Assembly: GCA_025766275.1 (NCBI GenBank)
Contig: JAFKAC010000014.1
Coordinates: 1,454,532 to 1,518,531, forward strand
Length of the DNA stretch: 64,000 bases
Direction of reading: 5' to 3'
From: Lactarius indigo
Taxonomy: Eukaryota; Basidiomycota; Agaricomycetes; Russulales; Russulaceae
The notes below the pieces were generated by a model. The model searched no databases and was not told the origin of the DNA. It worked only from the letters and a program-made list of their open reading frames with translations. Shown here one piece after another: positions 26,167 through 38,497 of the stretch (positions are counted from its first letter, which is position 1; the number at the start of each line of letters is the position of its first letter). The position numbers and the translations under genes are program-made.

Positions 26167-26460
26167 GTACACTTGTCGGAATGCGGTAGTACGGGTGCTA
26201 GTTAGTTGGTTTGTGTCGTGCTTGGTTCTTAATTCTGGAAGGCAGATGGTTTTATATGAATCACCGCATTCTTTCCACCGTCCCTACCTGTCTTTGTATT
26301 TGTCATGGACCGTCGAGAACGGCAGCACACGCATGCACTATGTAATTAAAGTTATCAGGCATCTCATCAGGTCGGCGCTTGAGGATAACTGACTGGTAAG
26401 AGACAAACGGGTAGATATTTTTTCACGCATTGTATCTGAACATTTCGGGGAACCTATCAA

Positions 26461-29400
26461 CTACTCCCATAGGACTGTAGCTCGTTCATTCAAATCTATG
26501 GCGAGACCAGAAACGACCAGGCGTTGGACTGCAGGATTGTACACCCATTTTGCTGCTGGGAGCACGTTCCCATTGACGCGCACGTGTCGGGGAGCCTCGT
26601 CGATGCCGAGGACGGTGAGAACATCCAGAGGCTGGACGACACCGAACGAGCCATGACCCGCGATCACTACCTGTCCGCCTTGCACATCAAACTTCAGCAG
26701 TGCGGCTCGGCGATGGGACGTCGTCGGGCGGCTGTGTCTCGCCGTCGTCGATCAGCGTAGTACCGTATGCACAGCCGTCGCGGCCAAGCGATACGAGGAG
26801 TGCGTATGGCGCCGTGGCGCTTGCGCGCGTCGTATACGCCGGTTGCGAGTGCAAGAGTAGCGCGGCACCGGAACGGACGAGCACGGGGATGTGGCTAAGT
26901 GGCGCGGCGAGGTCAACAGTCATGGTATTTGTTTCGCTGTCGGACGTGCCGCTCATGACGGCGTGAGTGTACCAGTCGCGCCAAATGACCAGACCGCGTC
27001 CGGGAAGGAAGCCTGTTCGAAGCGGGTAGTGGGTTGATTGAGCCGCGCGTGCGCTAAGGTTCCAGGCCAAATCACGGCTCACCTGAAACTGAGGACACGT
27101 TCGGTGTTAGAACAGGAGTAACCAAGATATCGCTCCCAACCATGAACTGGCGATCTATGGGAAAGCAGTTCCGGCTCCTGAGGGAACTCAAAAAAGAGCG
27201 CACGGACGGGCGGAGTGCCGTAGAGCGATGCGTTGGCAAAGAGCGTGTACTTGGAGGCTCGTGTTAAGTAGTAAAGTAACAGGATAGCAGAACGAGAATA
27301 GACACACCCAGTACGGGAGCAGAGCGTAGCGTACCGCGATGGCGGTACGGCTGGCATGTGCGACGCTGTCCCATCTGTATGGTTCCTGAGGGATCGCGCC
27401 GCGAATATTGTGATTGCGGAAAAAAGGCGTGAACGCTGCGAGTTGCATCCACCGGTTACACAGTTCCTCGTCGGTATTCCCAACTGTGGGTACATTAGCC
27501 ATCTTGTCGACATCTCGTAGGGAAATCTTCGCTCACCGAAGCCACAGGCGTCCGCCCCCACCATTGGGATCTGGAAGAGTTGGAATTGCAACACCCCCTG
27601 GATACTATAGTGCAAGTACGACCACTTGCTCCAGTTGTCCCCCAACTTAGGGGATGGTGTGTCAGTTCATGGAGGACTGCACTCGTATGTAAAATACGTC
27701 GCTTAACTTACCCAATGTCCCGCCCACCTCCCCGTACCAGCAAATGTAGAGCGGGAAATGAGGAACGGCCGTTTCCCTGGATGCAGCTCACGAACGGCTA
27801 GATGTGCTGCTCGCGACATGAGGTGTCCAAACAAGTTGTGCAAGTCGAGCTCGGTCAGACCACCGTGATAAGTCGCGTTGATTGCAATCGTTTGAGCCGA
27901 CAAGTCGCCCAACGCTGCAAAAAATATACGTATAAATTGATCCAATTAGGGGCCGGAGTGGCAGATGTTTACCATTGTGGATCGCATATGACGGCTCCCC
28001 ACTATGGGCGAGAGGGTGCTTAGTATTAGGGGCGTTAGCGTCCCCGTCCTTATTGCTGACTGCAGGGTCGATCCCTGCTCCGTATGTGAGAGACCCATTG
28101 ACAGTTATATTGCCGCTTGGCCCCGAAATCATGGCATTGTACCTAGAGTCTTCGAGCTAACCACAAACAAGGGTTGTATTGACAAGTTGACGCTTACCCT
28201 TCCGGATACGCTGTTACTAGGTTTCCAGGCTCTCCAGGAAGAATTATTGTAGCAGCGCGAGTGGGATGGTCAGGCGTTGGAGCGCTGTTCCCCGAGTCAG
28301 TAGAAGCCAAACTATCCCTCCCTTCTCCTTACCAGTGGCCATCGCAGAAGGACTTTCACTTCGTTCATGTCCAACCAAAGTCCGGAAAACTCGACGCCAA
28401 GCGACGACCAGTTTCGCAGAGCCTCCCTCCACCACAATTCTACGTTCGGCGAAAACCAGTCTGGGAAGACCTAGAACACGCGATTAGTCTGTGGGTATGA
28501 AAAATTACTCTCCTCACAGTGTACCCAGGCCAAACTTGCCCAATAAATACAGACTGGTCTGGATTACGAATAAACACGTCACTGGAAAGAAGGTGTTAAA
28601 TCCTTTGACGACGATAATGAGAAGTTTGGGAGCCCTTACAGTTCAACTCCGCGGGTGAAAGGATCGTACTAGAGGCGCCCTCAGTCAGACAAAAGCCCGC
28701 CTGCGCGCTCCAGGTGCAAAACTCACAACGTCCGTCTCGTTCATCACAAGGGCGGCATAGCCGTGAACAATGGGAATATCTATCTCGCGAGTGAGTCTCG
28801 TCCTCAGTAAGGGGCAAGATTACATACAATGTTGCCCATTGGCATTCTGAAGAGATAGATCAGTTTCGTCCTACCAATCATTTGCAGAGGAACGAACGAC
28901 TGACTAAGTCCTTAATGAAATTGCGCATTCCTTCGGCAGGAAACGTTGCGGGGTCGGTGGTGAAGTCTCTATAGTCGTGGTAAAGCTCCAGGTCGTTCCA
29001 CATTACTGCGTGAGGTATGGTGAGTTTGAAACCCGTGGATGGAGAATGCATGTTTCCCGAACCTTCAAGGGGGATACCCGCCGTGCGCATAGCATCTACC
29101 TGTTGGCTCGTTTCAGATAGACTCGTGTAGCCCCATCTGCACAAATGGAAGCCGAAGCCCCAATTGGGCAGCCGAGCAGGCAGGCCAACCACCTGGCCGT
29201 ACTGTTCGATGACACTCTTAGGGTCTGGACCAGAGAAGAAGTATAGGTCGAGTGTTCCCCCAATGAGGCGGAACTGTATCAAGGATTGGTTCGAGGACGG
29301 GGGTGTTGCAAGAATAATGTCAGACCCAGCCGCGCTGGGGCAACGAGTTAGAAAGTCAGAGTGAATTGGTTCGAAGAAATCGCGGAAAAGTCGCGGCGTA

Positions 29401-30886
29401 CCTTGAGAGGAAGACTCCATGCGACTGGAAAGTGGTGGTAGATGGGACCCAACGGTGTTCAAGATACATGGAGTGCGAGCCATAACTTCAGTAAGATGGA
29501 AGATGAGAATAAGCGAGAATGGAGATACATAAAGAGAGATGGCGGACATGTTTTCATCCAGAGGATCTGCTTCGTCTCTATTCCACATCGTCTGTACTGT
29601 CCCGTTACGCACGTCCCTACGGAATCCACTAGAAGCCACGACCTCGCCTAGTCCATAGATGTTAGTATCCAGCGGGAGTGTGGAGGTGAGCTACGGTCCG
29701 GGAGGCCCCGAAAAGAATAAATCAAGTGATCAATTCGTCGATAAGAAAAGAAATACTTTACCTGTAGATATCTATCCTCGAAAACCAAAGGGAACCCATC
29801 GAATCCCAAATTGGGATCATCGCCGGCCCTCAAAAATGCAGGGATCGGCGCGGGAGGTAAAGAGGTCAGACGTGTGTCGAAAATGGGCTCCGAATAGGGA
29901 TCAGATCGGCGAGTGATCCAAAAGGCGAATGGCGACGCTTCGTAGTGGAACTGTAGGTCCGCGTGTTCCGGGGAGCTCGGCTCTGTCTGTTTCGGTGGGT
30001 CGAAGTACTCCGGGGGTAAGGAAAATTGCCGAGCCGATGTGTCGGAAATGTTGACGTGTAACCTGTTGGGAGTCAAGGGAAGGAAAATAACAAAGCAAGT
30101 GAAAGCACGCTCAGTTCGAGTTGCAGCACCAGTGCGGGAACGAAACAGTCACACACCGACTAGTAGTTTCATAAGTGACCCGAATGGTAAGATTAAGGAT
30201 ATCGTCTCCGAATGCGTTACACTGGGCGCCCAGCAAGATTAAGTTGCGCTGTGAATCCACTCCGATTCTCGACAAACGAATCGAGCACATAGCCTGAGAA
30301 GAAAAACGAAAATGGTAAATTTAAATTCAGTAAGGAGAGCAAGTGGTGGAAATAGACCTGGACAGTCCGTGACATTTAGGGAGGGCTTCTGCTTCTGCGT
30401 ATGCCCGTTGCGGATCCCATCGGGAAGCGTCGATGTCACGGTCGCAGGTGTCCGACTCTGATGGCGCCACCACTGCCAGTGCCAGTCCGGGAATGGCGCG
30501 GATCCGAAAAGGACTGCTGCCAAGGGAAATATGGCTCCAAAAATGGCCCTAACGAGCCATGGTGCTACATCGTCGCACACACAGTGTCAGAAAGTCGATT
30601 ACCATCCCCACGGACCTCAGAAAAAAAAACGACATTACCAGGTGTAGTAGTAGTAATGACGCTTTCCCATGTTGCTCTGGCTGTAGTTCCGACTGTGCTG
30701 TCCATGCTCATTGCGCTCGGTCCCACGTCGAGCCCGCAGGGGTGTTGTTGATTCGGGGTTACCATCGTCATGAGTCGGCGCTCCGTCCTTCTTGTCGCTA
30801 TTTGGGGCACCGTCGTCGAAGTTAATAGGTTCTTTGCCACCGCCACCATCAAGCCTCGATCGGAGCTGTTGTGTTGGAATGGCCAT
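26461..30886 (-). CDS. GH31 alpha-glucosidase with N-terminal membrane anchor
   Basis: A long minus-strand gene with many introns. It starts [11 protein letters not shown] at 30886 and then has a hydrophobic segment ([15 protein letters not shown], about 30530), the N-terminal GH31 beta domain ([14 protein letters not shown], about 30190) and [14 protein letters not shown] (about 29000). The nucleophile motif is WLDMNE (Asp codon at 28369-28371) and the acid/base segment is [10 protein letters not shown] (Asp codon at 27637-27639). [11 protein letters not shown] and a C-terminal beta domain end at 26461. GH31 alpha-glucosidases release glucose from the non-reducing ends of malto-oligosaccharides. 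The short charged tail before one hydrophobic segment suggests a type II anchor or an uncleaved signal, so a wall-facing or secretory enzyme. One extra A (T-run 28354-28356 on +) just after the nucleophile breaks the frame. Confidence 0.85.
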
Positions 30887-31078
30887 TCAACTTACTACTG
30901 CACAAGCCACGAACTGTCCAGTGTGACAGGTAGTACAGTAGCTAGTGGGGCAGATAGGAGAAGTACAGTGCGCTTCGACTCCATCGGCTATATATCAAGT
31001 GGTGCGCCAGGGTGTTAGTACGGCATCAGAATTTGATTTGTCTTATGACACCATTTTTAAGATAAGACAGTGGATGAC
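30887..31078. promoter_or_regulatory. putative GH31 promoter region
   Basis: Short gap between the alpha-glucosidase start and the first transposon. A TATA-like string (reading TATATA on both strands) lies near 30988-30995, about 100 bases upstream of the GH31 start. This also marks the edge between the gene-rich half and the transposon island. Confidence 0.35.
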
Positions 31079-31081
31079 AGT

Positions 31082-32036
31082 GGATGCCTTCCCGTAACGA
31101 TTTGGTGCACCAAATCTTTTTCAAATTCATTTGATGGATGTTTGAAATTGCGTGATCCAAATTTTGGAAACCCGTAACTCTCTGCACCAAAATCTGGAGT
31201 ACACATCCAGATTGAGTAATCAAAGTCCAACATCTGAGCACACTGCATTGGGAAAGGCCCTCAACCACATGCTCTACCATGTTCAATGGTGCCGAAATTT
31301 ATGAAGATAAAGATGAAGTTGCTGCCACAGCATTGTTTGCAATTGCTACCACATCAATTCTATCAGCTCGTGAAGCATGGAATGAGCAGTGCCAACCACA
31401 CAGCCTCTACCTCTGTCGAAGGGAGCTACTCCCAAACCCCCATGCCAGCACACCTTGACAAAGATTATGGGAAAGCCAGGAAGATCGTGCATTCATAACA
31501 ACAATGGGGTATGGTGTAACTTGTATTTATGTTGCTTACCCTTTGAGGCTGAGATGGTCCTTGATGTACTAGCTGGGGAAGAGGGCCAAGCGGAGAGTGA
31601 CCACGTTCTTCTCTTTGATAAAAAGGAGAAGGATCCAAGGAAGGATCTGCTGCCATTTGGGTGGGATGTGGATGGGGTGTCTGCAAACCATAATTTCCTG
31701 AAGCCATTGAGAATATAGTCTAAGAGACAGGAGCTGGGGCAAATCCCTCTAATACGTCTTTGTATTTTCCCGTGTGGCCACAAAAATGTATCATGATCCG
31801 TACAGGACTGTACTTTACAAAAGTGGACATGTTTCAACTCCTGTGCTTACAAATTTAAGTTTAGAGAGCAGGACAAGGTTTGGTGAGGGGGGGGGGGGGG
31901 GCCTCTTCAGATTTTTGAGTTTGGTGCAGGTGTTTCGTTGGGTTACTGTGCTTGGTCATCACAAACGTGATCCATCATGACAAATTTTAAAGTTTGGAGA
32001 TGATTTGGTGCACCAAATCGTTATGGGAAGGCATCC
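31082..32036. mobile_element. non-autonomous TIR DNA transposon, 955 bp
   Basis: Ends in 35-nt terminal inverted repeats (31082-31116 and 32002-32036) that differ at one position. Outer bases are GGATGCCTTCCC. The inner half of each TIR is itself an 18-base perfect palindrome, GATTTGGTGCACCAAATC. The element is flanked by AGT on both sides (31079-31081, 32037-32039), a likely 3-bp target duplication. The interior has a 14-base G run near 31888 and no convincing transposase, so it would depend on another element. A 3-bp duplication suggests PIF/Harbinger or a similar superfamily, but that is not proven. Confidence 0.75.
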
Positions 32037-32265
32037 AGTTGTGTTCCAAATGCACAGATCTCATGGACCAGCCGAAAATTCTGTCTCTGCTCAAAACACT
32101 CATTTTGCTGCACACTGGGTGACTTCCTGTAGGAATCTGGTGGGTCTAGATGATTATTTGTACAGCTATATCCAATATTTATAACCAACTGTCTCAGCTC
32201 AACCCCCTCCCTAATGCATCACCTGATATCATGTGACAGATCACGTGATATTGAGCGAGCATTAA

Positions 32266-33504
32266 TGTAACGCCGCCACAGCGTTAGCTCGACTTGAGCT
32301 CGATAGAGGCGATAACAACTTAGCGATAATCCTAGCACGACAGCACGAAGGCCTGTGTTCCTGCCTAAGTGAATACACGGAGGTACACCGGCAGACCTTG
32401 AAGTCGTATACTTGTCACACGTGAAGGTGGACTGTTGAATAGAGCAATAGACTTAATGAAGCGAGAAGAGAAAGAGAAATAAGTGGTGATTCAAGAAGAC
32501 CAAGATGGCATATCTTTGGTCTTCACAAGTCATCTTAAATACAAATTCAGCAGGCTTACAAGCGCTGCTATGAGTCACAGTATAGTAGCGTCCAACGTAT
32601 CGCAGAAACAACTCGAACACTAATACTACTAGTACCAGTACTAGTGGTGTCGGTCATCAGTCAGCTATTGTACCCTATCTGTAACGTTACAGTAGGAACG
32701 TTCAGCTCGGCATGAGCAAGTCTGGTCTTTCTATGTCAATGAGCGAGGGTTCAGCTGATAATGGCAAGGTTTAAGTGGTTAACAAGGATCTCAGAGTATG
32801 ACACAATACTCAAGATGTGAGAGGAGTTCAGGGGTTCAAGAGGTTCGACGGTTCAGCAGAGAGTTACCCCAAGGGAATGGGAAAACAATGTATACTGTGA
32901 TGGTAAAGAAGTCGAGTCTAAGGATACAAGCTACCTAGGGCCACGACTTATATAGAAAAGGGTTTGTTTGTGCGGAACAAACAAATGGCGCAATCCGCAG
33001 CAAGGGTGAGAAGTAACACAGCAATCCGCAGCAAGGGTGAGAAGAAAGTACAGCAATCCGCAGCAGGCACGGGAAAAGGAAGAAAGTGTGCACAGCTATC
33101 CGCAGTAAGTGTGAGAAGAAGCGAGGATATAAAAGGCAAGTGAGACATGTCTCAAAGTTAAAAATAGAAATGAGACACCTGCCATAAAAGGGTGCATTTA
33201 GCCCAAGTATAGTAGTAATAAAGACTAATAAGGACAATGAGTGTCTCATTGTCTCACTTTGCACTAGGAGAGAATCTTAAGGCTCCTAGTGCGCAGTAAG
33301 TCCGAAAAAGGGAAAGCCAAGAAAGGAAAGACTTTCCCACGAACGCAAGTGTAAGTAAGAAATTAAAGTAAAGTTGAAAACAAGTCCAGTCTGTAACACT
33401 ATCGCCTATCGCACTACCATATCACTGTAGGTAAGTCCGCAACTAATCTACCTTACCGCCGTAGTTGCAACTGGTACAGTAAGGGTCCGAGTCAAAACGT
33501 AACA
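32266..33504. mobile_element. solo LTR (family LTR-1), 1239 bp
   Basis: Starts TGTAACG and ends CGTAACA, the TG...CA rule of LTRs, and is flanked by ATTAA on both sides (32261-32265, 33505-33509). No internal element remains, so it is the product of LTR-LTR recombination. Its middle (from about 32680) is shared with fragments at 46794-46840 and 47284-47411. Orientation is not certain because no coding part remains. Confidence 0.85.
32989..33121 (+). repeat. minisatellite inside the solo LTR
   Basis: About four imperfect units of 29-42 bases, each beginning GCAATCCGCAGCA or GCTATCCGCAGTA and followed by a GTGAGAAG-type segment. Copies differ by substitutions and by short insertions in the third unit. 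Confidence 0.75.
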
Positions 33505-33618
33505 ATTAAGGCCATCTTAGAATAATCTTAGAGGGAAATTATGTAATTGTTTCGGTCACGTGATACAGTAAATGAAAAATGTGTAGCACCCCATGTATGC
33601 AACCCAGATACTATCAAA

Positions 33619-36600
33619 ATGCAACCCTCCTCAGGTGGTGCCCCACCTAATAACCTCTGCTCCCAGTCAAAGTGCAAGACAACCCTTCCAGTTGATTACC
33701 AATACAAGACCTGCAAAAAGTGCCAAAATGTTAGCAAGCTGAGTATGCAGAAGAAGCAGAAATGAGAGAAGACTGATGAAGGACCATGCCATCCACCACC
33801 TACACCTCCAAACAATGGTAGTGTGAAGGAAAAGGGTCCCATTGGAGACAGCAATGTAGAGCAAACACATGACAAAAGCGAGATGAGTGGAAATATATCA
33901 GATTCCAAAGAGGATACTTACCCATCTAGGGAAATGTCCCAGTCAAATTTGAGAGCAAGAGTGCTATCATGAAGCAGCTAAAAAACATATTTAAGACAAC
34001 AGAGTGCATTTTTTTCCATGGATGTTATGACTTGCCCGTAGATCCACTGATCTCTAACAGAGATCATGTTAAGGCAACCGCATATGAGATCTGGAAAATC
34101 ACTGGTTACCGATTCAGGTAAGAGACACTTCAAATAATAAAAGAAACAGGGTGACATACATAAATAGGATCAAGGACAACCAGACACTGGAAAGTGGCCA
34201 CAAAACCTGATACTGGTGTTGTCAGGACCAAAACAGAAAGCAGAAGACCCAACTGAGCCAGAAGGAGGGAGTGAAGCATAGGGACACATTGGGGATGCAC
34301 TGCTATGACTGTAAAAGCAAGTTAAACATTTCATGTTGTGCAAATCCACAAAGTGAAGACCAAGGCAAAGACTCATACAAGATCACCATCTGGCTTGAAC
34401 ACCACCTGAAACATACCCCATATTACAATGTCTCCTTGCCACCAGAAGCCACAGCATTGATCCAAGAATACCTAGAATGGACATGCCCGAATGAGATCGC
34501 TAAAAGGATACAGATAACATACCCATCTATTACCACACAGCAAATCTATACAGCCTGGTTGACAATGAGTGCAACACTCTGGAAAAGAGGTACAGAACAG
34601 TTACCATCCATCAGAGTCCTTCTAGGCGAATTTGAGGATGAAGTGGCCATGATCAATCTTCCGGTGATGGAGGGTGTTGAACAAGTCGTGTGGGTGATGA
34701 AGAAAATAATTTCGCCACTTCATGGAAAGGTTGTCGAAATCGGAATTGATGCACTAACCACAAGGGAATAGACAATACAAACTCTAAGCACCTAGAGCTA
34801 TATACCATCCTCGGAGAATATAACAACACAGGTTTCCCACTATCCTATTGTCTGTTAACAATGGCATCATCACTTGAAGACCAGAAATGCACCAAGGCAC
34901 TAGAAGCTTGGGCAGCCCACTTGTGCAATGTATACAACATACTCCCAAGGTTCATTCACATGGACAAAGATATGGCAGAAATTGGAGCAAGCTGTCGAAT
35001 TTGGCCCAAGGCAAAGTATCAGCTCTGCTGGTGGCATCAGTGCAAAGCAGTCAGGAGATGCCTCAAAGGGAACTTACCCACCTCAGTGTATAATGCTCAG
35101 CGTGCCATACATGAGCCTGCATTCATCAGCCCCACCTTTAAACCTTATGGCTGCATGGATCCAAACGACTGCAAAGGACATGCTCCTGGGGAGATCTATG
35201 AGCAAAAGAACCCAAAGATAATGCCACTCACACCCACCAGCAAAGATCCTAATTTCCTCAAGATCCAGATTCCCACCCTCTCAAGCCAAAGCACTCAGAA
35301 CCCGGACAATAGTGCAAGTGCAACACCACTCACCAACTGTGGTCTGACACTTGCCGGCGGTCACCCCAATTCACTGGGAGTCACTTCTGAAGATTTGGTC
35401 ACAGGCACTAGTGGCCTGATGCACACTGGCAGTCACCTCAATTCGATTGGGATCCCTGCAAAACGTTTCATTGCAGATATGGGGGAGCACACAAATGGCA
35501 TGACACCCACTGGCCATCACCTCGACTTGATTGGGATCACTGCCAAATGTTCAGCCATAGGTGCAGGGAATAGTAGTTTGACACTCACCAGCAGTTGTCT
35601 TGCTTCAATGAGAAACCCTGCTGGACAATCGGTGCTGGCTGCAAGGGGCAGCACAGGAAGCACAACACATGCCAGCAGTCACCCTGGTTTGCTGGGAACC
35701 CCTACTGAATGTTTGGTTGCAGATGGAGAGGAGAGCACAGGCATGACACCTACTGGTGCTCATCCCAGTCACCCAGGGGTTTGTGTTCCTGTTTGGGACA
35801 AAGAGATTTGAGCTGTAGGGCCAGGAGCACCTACTGATACTTCGAGACTCACCATCCAGATTCCTGCCCTCTTGGCGATTTGCGAAACTGTCCCCACCAC
35901 TGAAAATGAACCTGAACTTGACGAAGAGACAATAACCGAACAATGTACCTTTTGTCCAATCAAACACTGGGACAGTGTAGTTGAAATGATGGAGCGCCAC
36001 TTCTGCGTGCATCCGCTCATCCCCAGGTATTTGGCACTGTCCCCCGAGGGGATTAAAGCCTGGGCTGTGAAACAAATATATGAATTTTGCATCCTCCACG
36101 ATTTGCCGAATCTGTGGGCCTACCTCTGGGAGAATTGGTATCGGCATGGGAGGTGGGAGCTATGGGTGTGAAGTGGGAATGCAAAGGAAATACCACGCCT
36201 AAAAACAATGATGTTCGTTGAGGGACAGTGAGTAAACCGTGACTTTAGATGATGGTGCAGAATTCTTACTCATGTCTTGCATAGTTGGCGGCGCATGAAG
36301 GAGGACTACCTCCATCACTTTAGTTTGCTGCATTTAGACCTGCTTGCATGGGTTTTAGTCACAAAACTTGCACTGATGTATTACCGAAAACTTGAAGCTA
36401 TGTTGAATGAAACCAGCTGGTTCCACAAACTCCCAAAATGGAGGAAAGACTTCAAAGTAGCATGGAAGAAAGCAATGAGAACACAGATTACAATGCCATT
36501 GAATGAGAGATACCAACCAGATGTTAAATGATTTGTATGCACATGCCTGCAGTTTGTCGTCAGTCAATTTTTGATATGCAAGCATCTGGTTCAACAATTT

Positions 36601-37131
36601 CAGCCTGTCAACCCACACTTTTTCCTTGAAGTAACATGGAACCGGTCCCTACCTTTCTGGTCTCATGCTTCCCTCAAGCCCCTTTCAACAGCTGAGGAGA
36701 GAATTGAGATGAACCACCAAATGGCTACAGACAGTGACAGCAATGGTACAGCGCATGCTGAGGGGTATCCTCGACTGAACATGGCCAGAAATGACTTCGA
36801 CAATGGCTCTGATGACAACGATGCGCTGATTGATACCTGGGAGGATGGTGATGACCCCGAAAGAAAATTGTGCAAAGAAGAGTTGGAAAATCGCATACAC
36901 CTCCTCCAAGATTTCTGCAATGGCCTCGAGTTCCAAGTCAGGTTTCAAGATCCCAGGTTTTTGAAAACATTAGAAAGAGAAGGCACTGGGTTCTTCAGGC
37001 TTGCATGGAACTGCATCAGTCGTGAAAGACGTCTGAATTCCAACTGCAAAGCCTCACCACCGATGTGGGAGAGGTCAACTGCCAATGCACTCTTCTACCG
37101 ATCACGTCTATGCCATGATCACGATACTTAA
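33619..37131 (+). pseudogene. MULE transposase, degenerate
   Basis: Reading in order: a Cys-rich N-terminal part from ATG 33619 (CSQSKCKTTLP, KTCKKCQ), a block at 34271-34771 (HHLKHTPYYNVSLP), and the DDE-type core at 34861-35230 (FIHMDKDMAEIG, YQLCWWHQCKAVRR). A long repeat insert follows, then FCPIKHWDSVVEMMERHFC and WAYLWENWYRHGRWELW at 35872-36171. The end block at 36277-37131 contains a SWIM zinc finger (VCTC...CKH, about 36535-36590). From 34861 on everything is in one frame interrupted by TGA at 35809, 36169 and 36529. An apparent intron follows GNAKEIPRLKTMM (about 36230-36287). The family cuts and pastes DNA with 9-bp duplications. Too many stops are present for function. Confidence 0.8.
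35300..35795 (+). repeat. in-frame tandem repeat array within the MULE transposase
   Basis: About six imperfect units of 24-28 codons (72-84 nt). A loose consensus is (G/S)-(M/L)-T-x-(T/A)-G-x-H-x-(N/D)-x-x-G-(I/T). The array sits between the catalytic core and the FCP...HFC block, where related transposases have an ordinary linker. Confidence 0.7.
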
Positions 37132-37269
37132 CACAACACACCTTGTACACATGGCTTATTTTTTTAGTAATCATGTCTCACATTTGCACGTAATAGATGG
37201 TAATTTTATGCGAACCGAAATACATGAGGTAGAAAAAATAATTATAGTAGTACAGTATTCATGAGGGGA

Positions 37270-38370
37270 GGGTTGATGGTAAGATTGTGTAGCAAACAAA
37301 TAATAGCAGAGAGAGATGAGAGTGTCATGAGATCCGCTCAAGACAAAAAAAAAAAGAGTACGTGATTACCAGACAGCCCGAGTTGTGTATGCAACTGACC
37401 ATAGCACACTTTGGTTTTTGAGGGGGAATGGCTGAGTGCACGTAGCAAACAAATAAAAGCAGAACAGATGGGAGTATCATGAGATCTGCACAAGAGAGAA
37501 AGAAAAAAAAAAAGTACAAAGCACACAAATAAAAGCAGAGAAAGATGAGAGCATCATGAGATCCACTCAAGACAAAAAAGAAAAGAAAAGAAAAGAAAAG
37601 AAAAGAAAAGAAAAGAAAAGAAAAAGAGTACGTGATTACCAGACAGCCCAAGTCGCGTACGCAACCAACCATGGCAGACTTTGGTGTTTGATGGGGAACA
37701 ACTGAGAGAGCGGCTGCTGGGGTGATAGTCTTTGGTTTCGCAGAGGTGGGTATTGAGGTGTGGCCGTGACAACAGGAGCCGGCACCAGGCTTGATTCAGC
37801 CAAAGCGGTCTTGACAAGTCCAGACCCATACACATTAGGAGGTGTTGGAGGTGGCAAAGCCTCGGAGGTATCAGAGGGTGAGGGCAGTTGACGGCAAGAT
37901 TATGCACAGCAAACAACTAAAAGCAGAGAAGATGAGGGCATCATGAGATCTGCGCAACACACAAAGAGAGAGAAAAATAAGTACAACGAGATTACCAGTC
38001 AGCCCATGTCAAGTATGCAGGGGTGTTTGAGGTGATACCAATGACACTGATAAGGTAGAGGTGAGGTGAAAACTTTGGGGGTAGCGGAGTCGAGGAGGGT
38101 CAATGGCAAGGTTGTGTGCAGCAGATGAGAGAAGAAAGAAACAATACAGATGATGCCAGTAGGGTAGAGGTGGGGTGAAAGGCCCCAGGCATAGAAGAAG
38201 GGAGGGCCAATGGCAAGATTGTGTGTAGCAGACAATTAAGGGGGGGAGAATCATGAGAGCACAAAGACTCAGATCTGTGTAGGAGTTGGGACATTAGAAA
38301 AGAAAAGGCGATGATTAAGGAGGTAATTACCAGTCAGCCATGTTGCGTGCACAGAGGGGGGATTGGGGAG
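37270..38370. repeat. degenerate tandem repeats with an (AAAAG)n microsatellite
   Basis: About five to six diverged copies of a block containing AGCAAACAAATAAAAGCAGA, ATGAGATC(T/C)GC and TACGTGATTACCAGACAGCC, of variable length. An (AAAAG) run of roughly nine to ten units lies at about 37575-37625. This is the subterminal part of the MULE; no coding potential is visible. Confidence 0.7.
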
Positions 38371-38497
38371 GGCCAAGGGTACGAATGCAGCCATTAAGCT
38401 TCAAGCTTGAAGTCACGTAAGTCCAAGTCAAAGTCACGTAAGTTGGAGCAATCAACGTTCAGTTGCCGCTCCTGATACAAGCACAACGGTCTGAGCA

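Larger units (their letters stand above)
32187..33650 (+). repeat. left terminal inverted repeat of the MULE, split by a solo LTR
   Basis: The segment 32187-32265 pairs with the complement of about 40336-40250, and 33510 to about 33650 continues the pairing down to about 40150. Shared strings include GCTCAACCCCC, ATGTGACAGATCAC and AATTATGTAATTG. The break between the two parts is exactly where the solo LTR with ATTAA duplication sits, which proves the order of insertion. Confidence 0.75.

Noticed and set aside
32989..33121. Short repeated units that could recall a CRISPR array
   Set aside because: Units are contiguous without spacers and lie inside a eukaryotic LTR.
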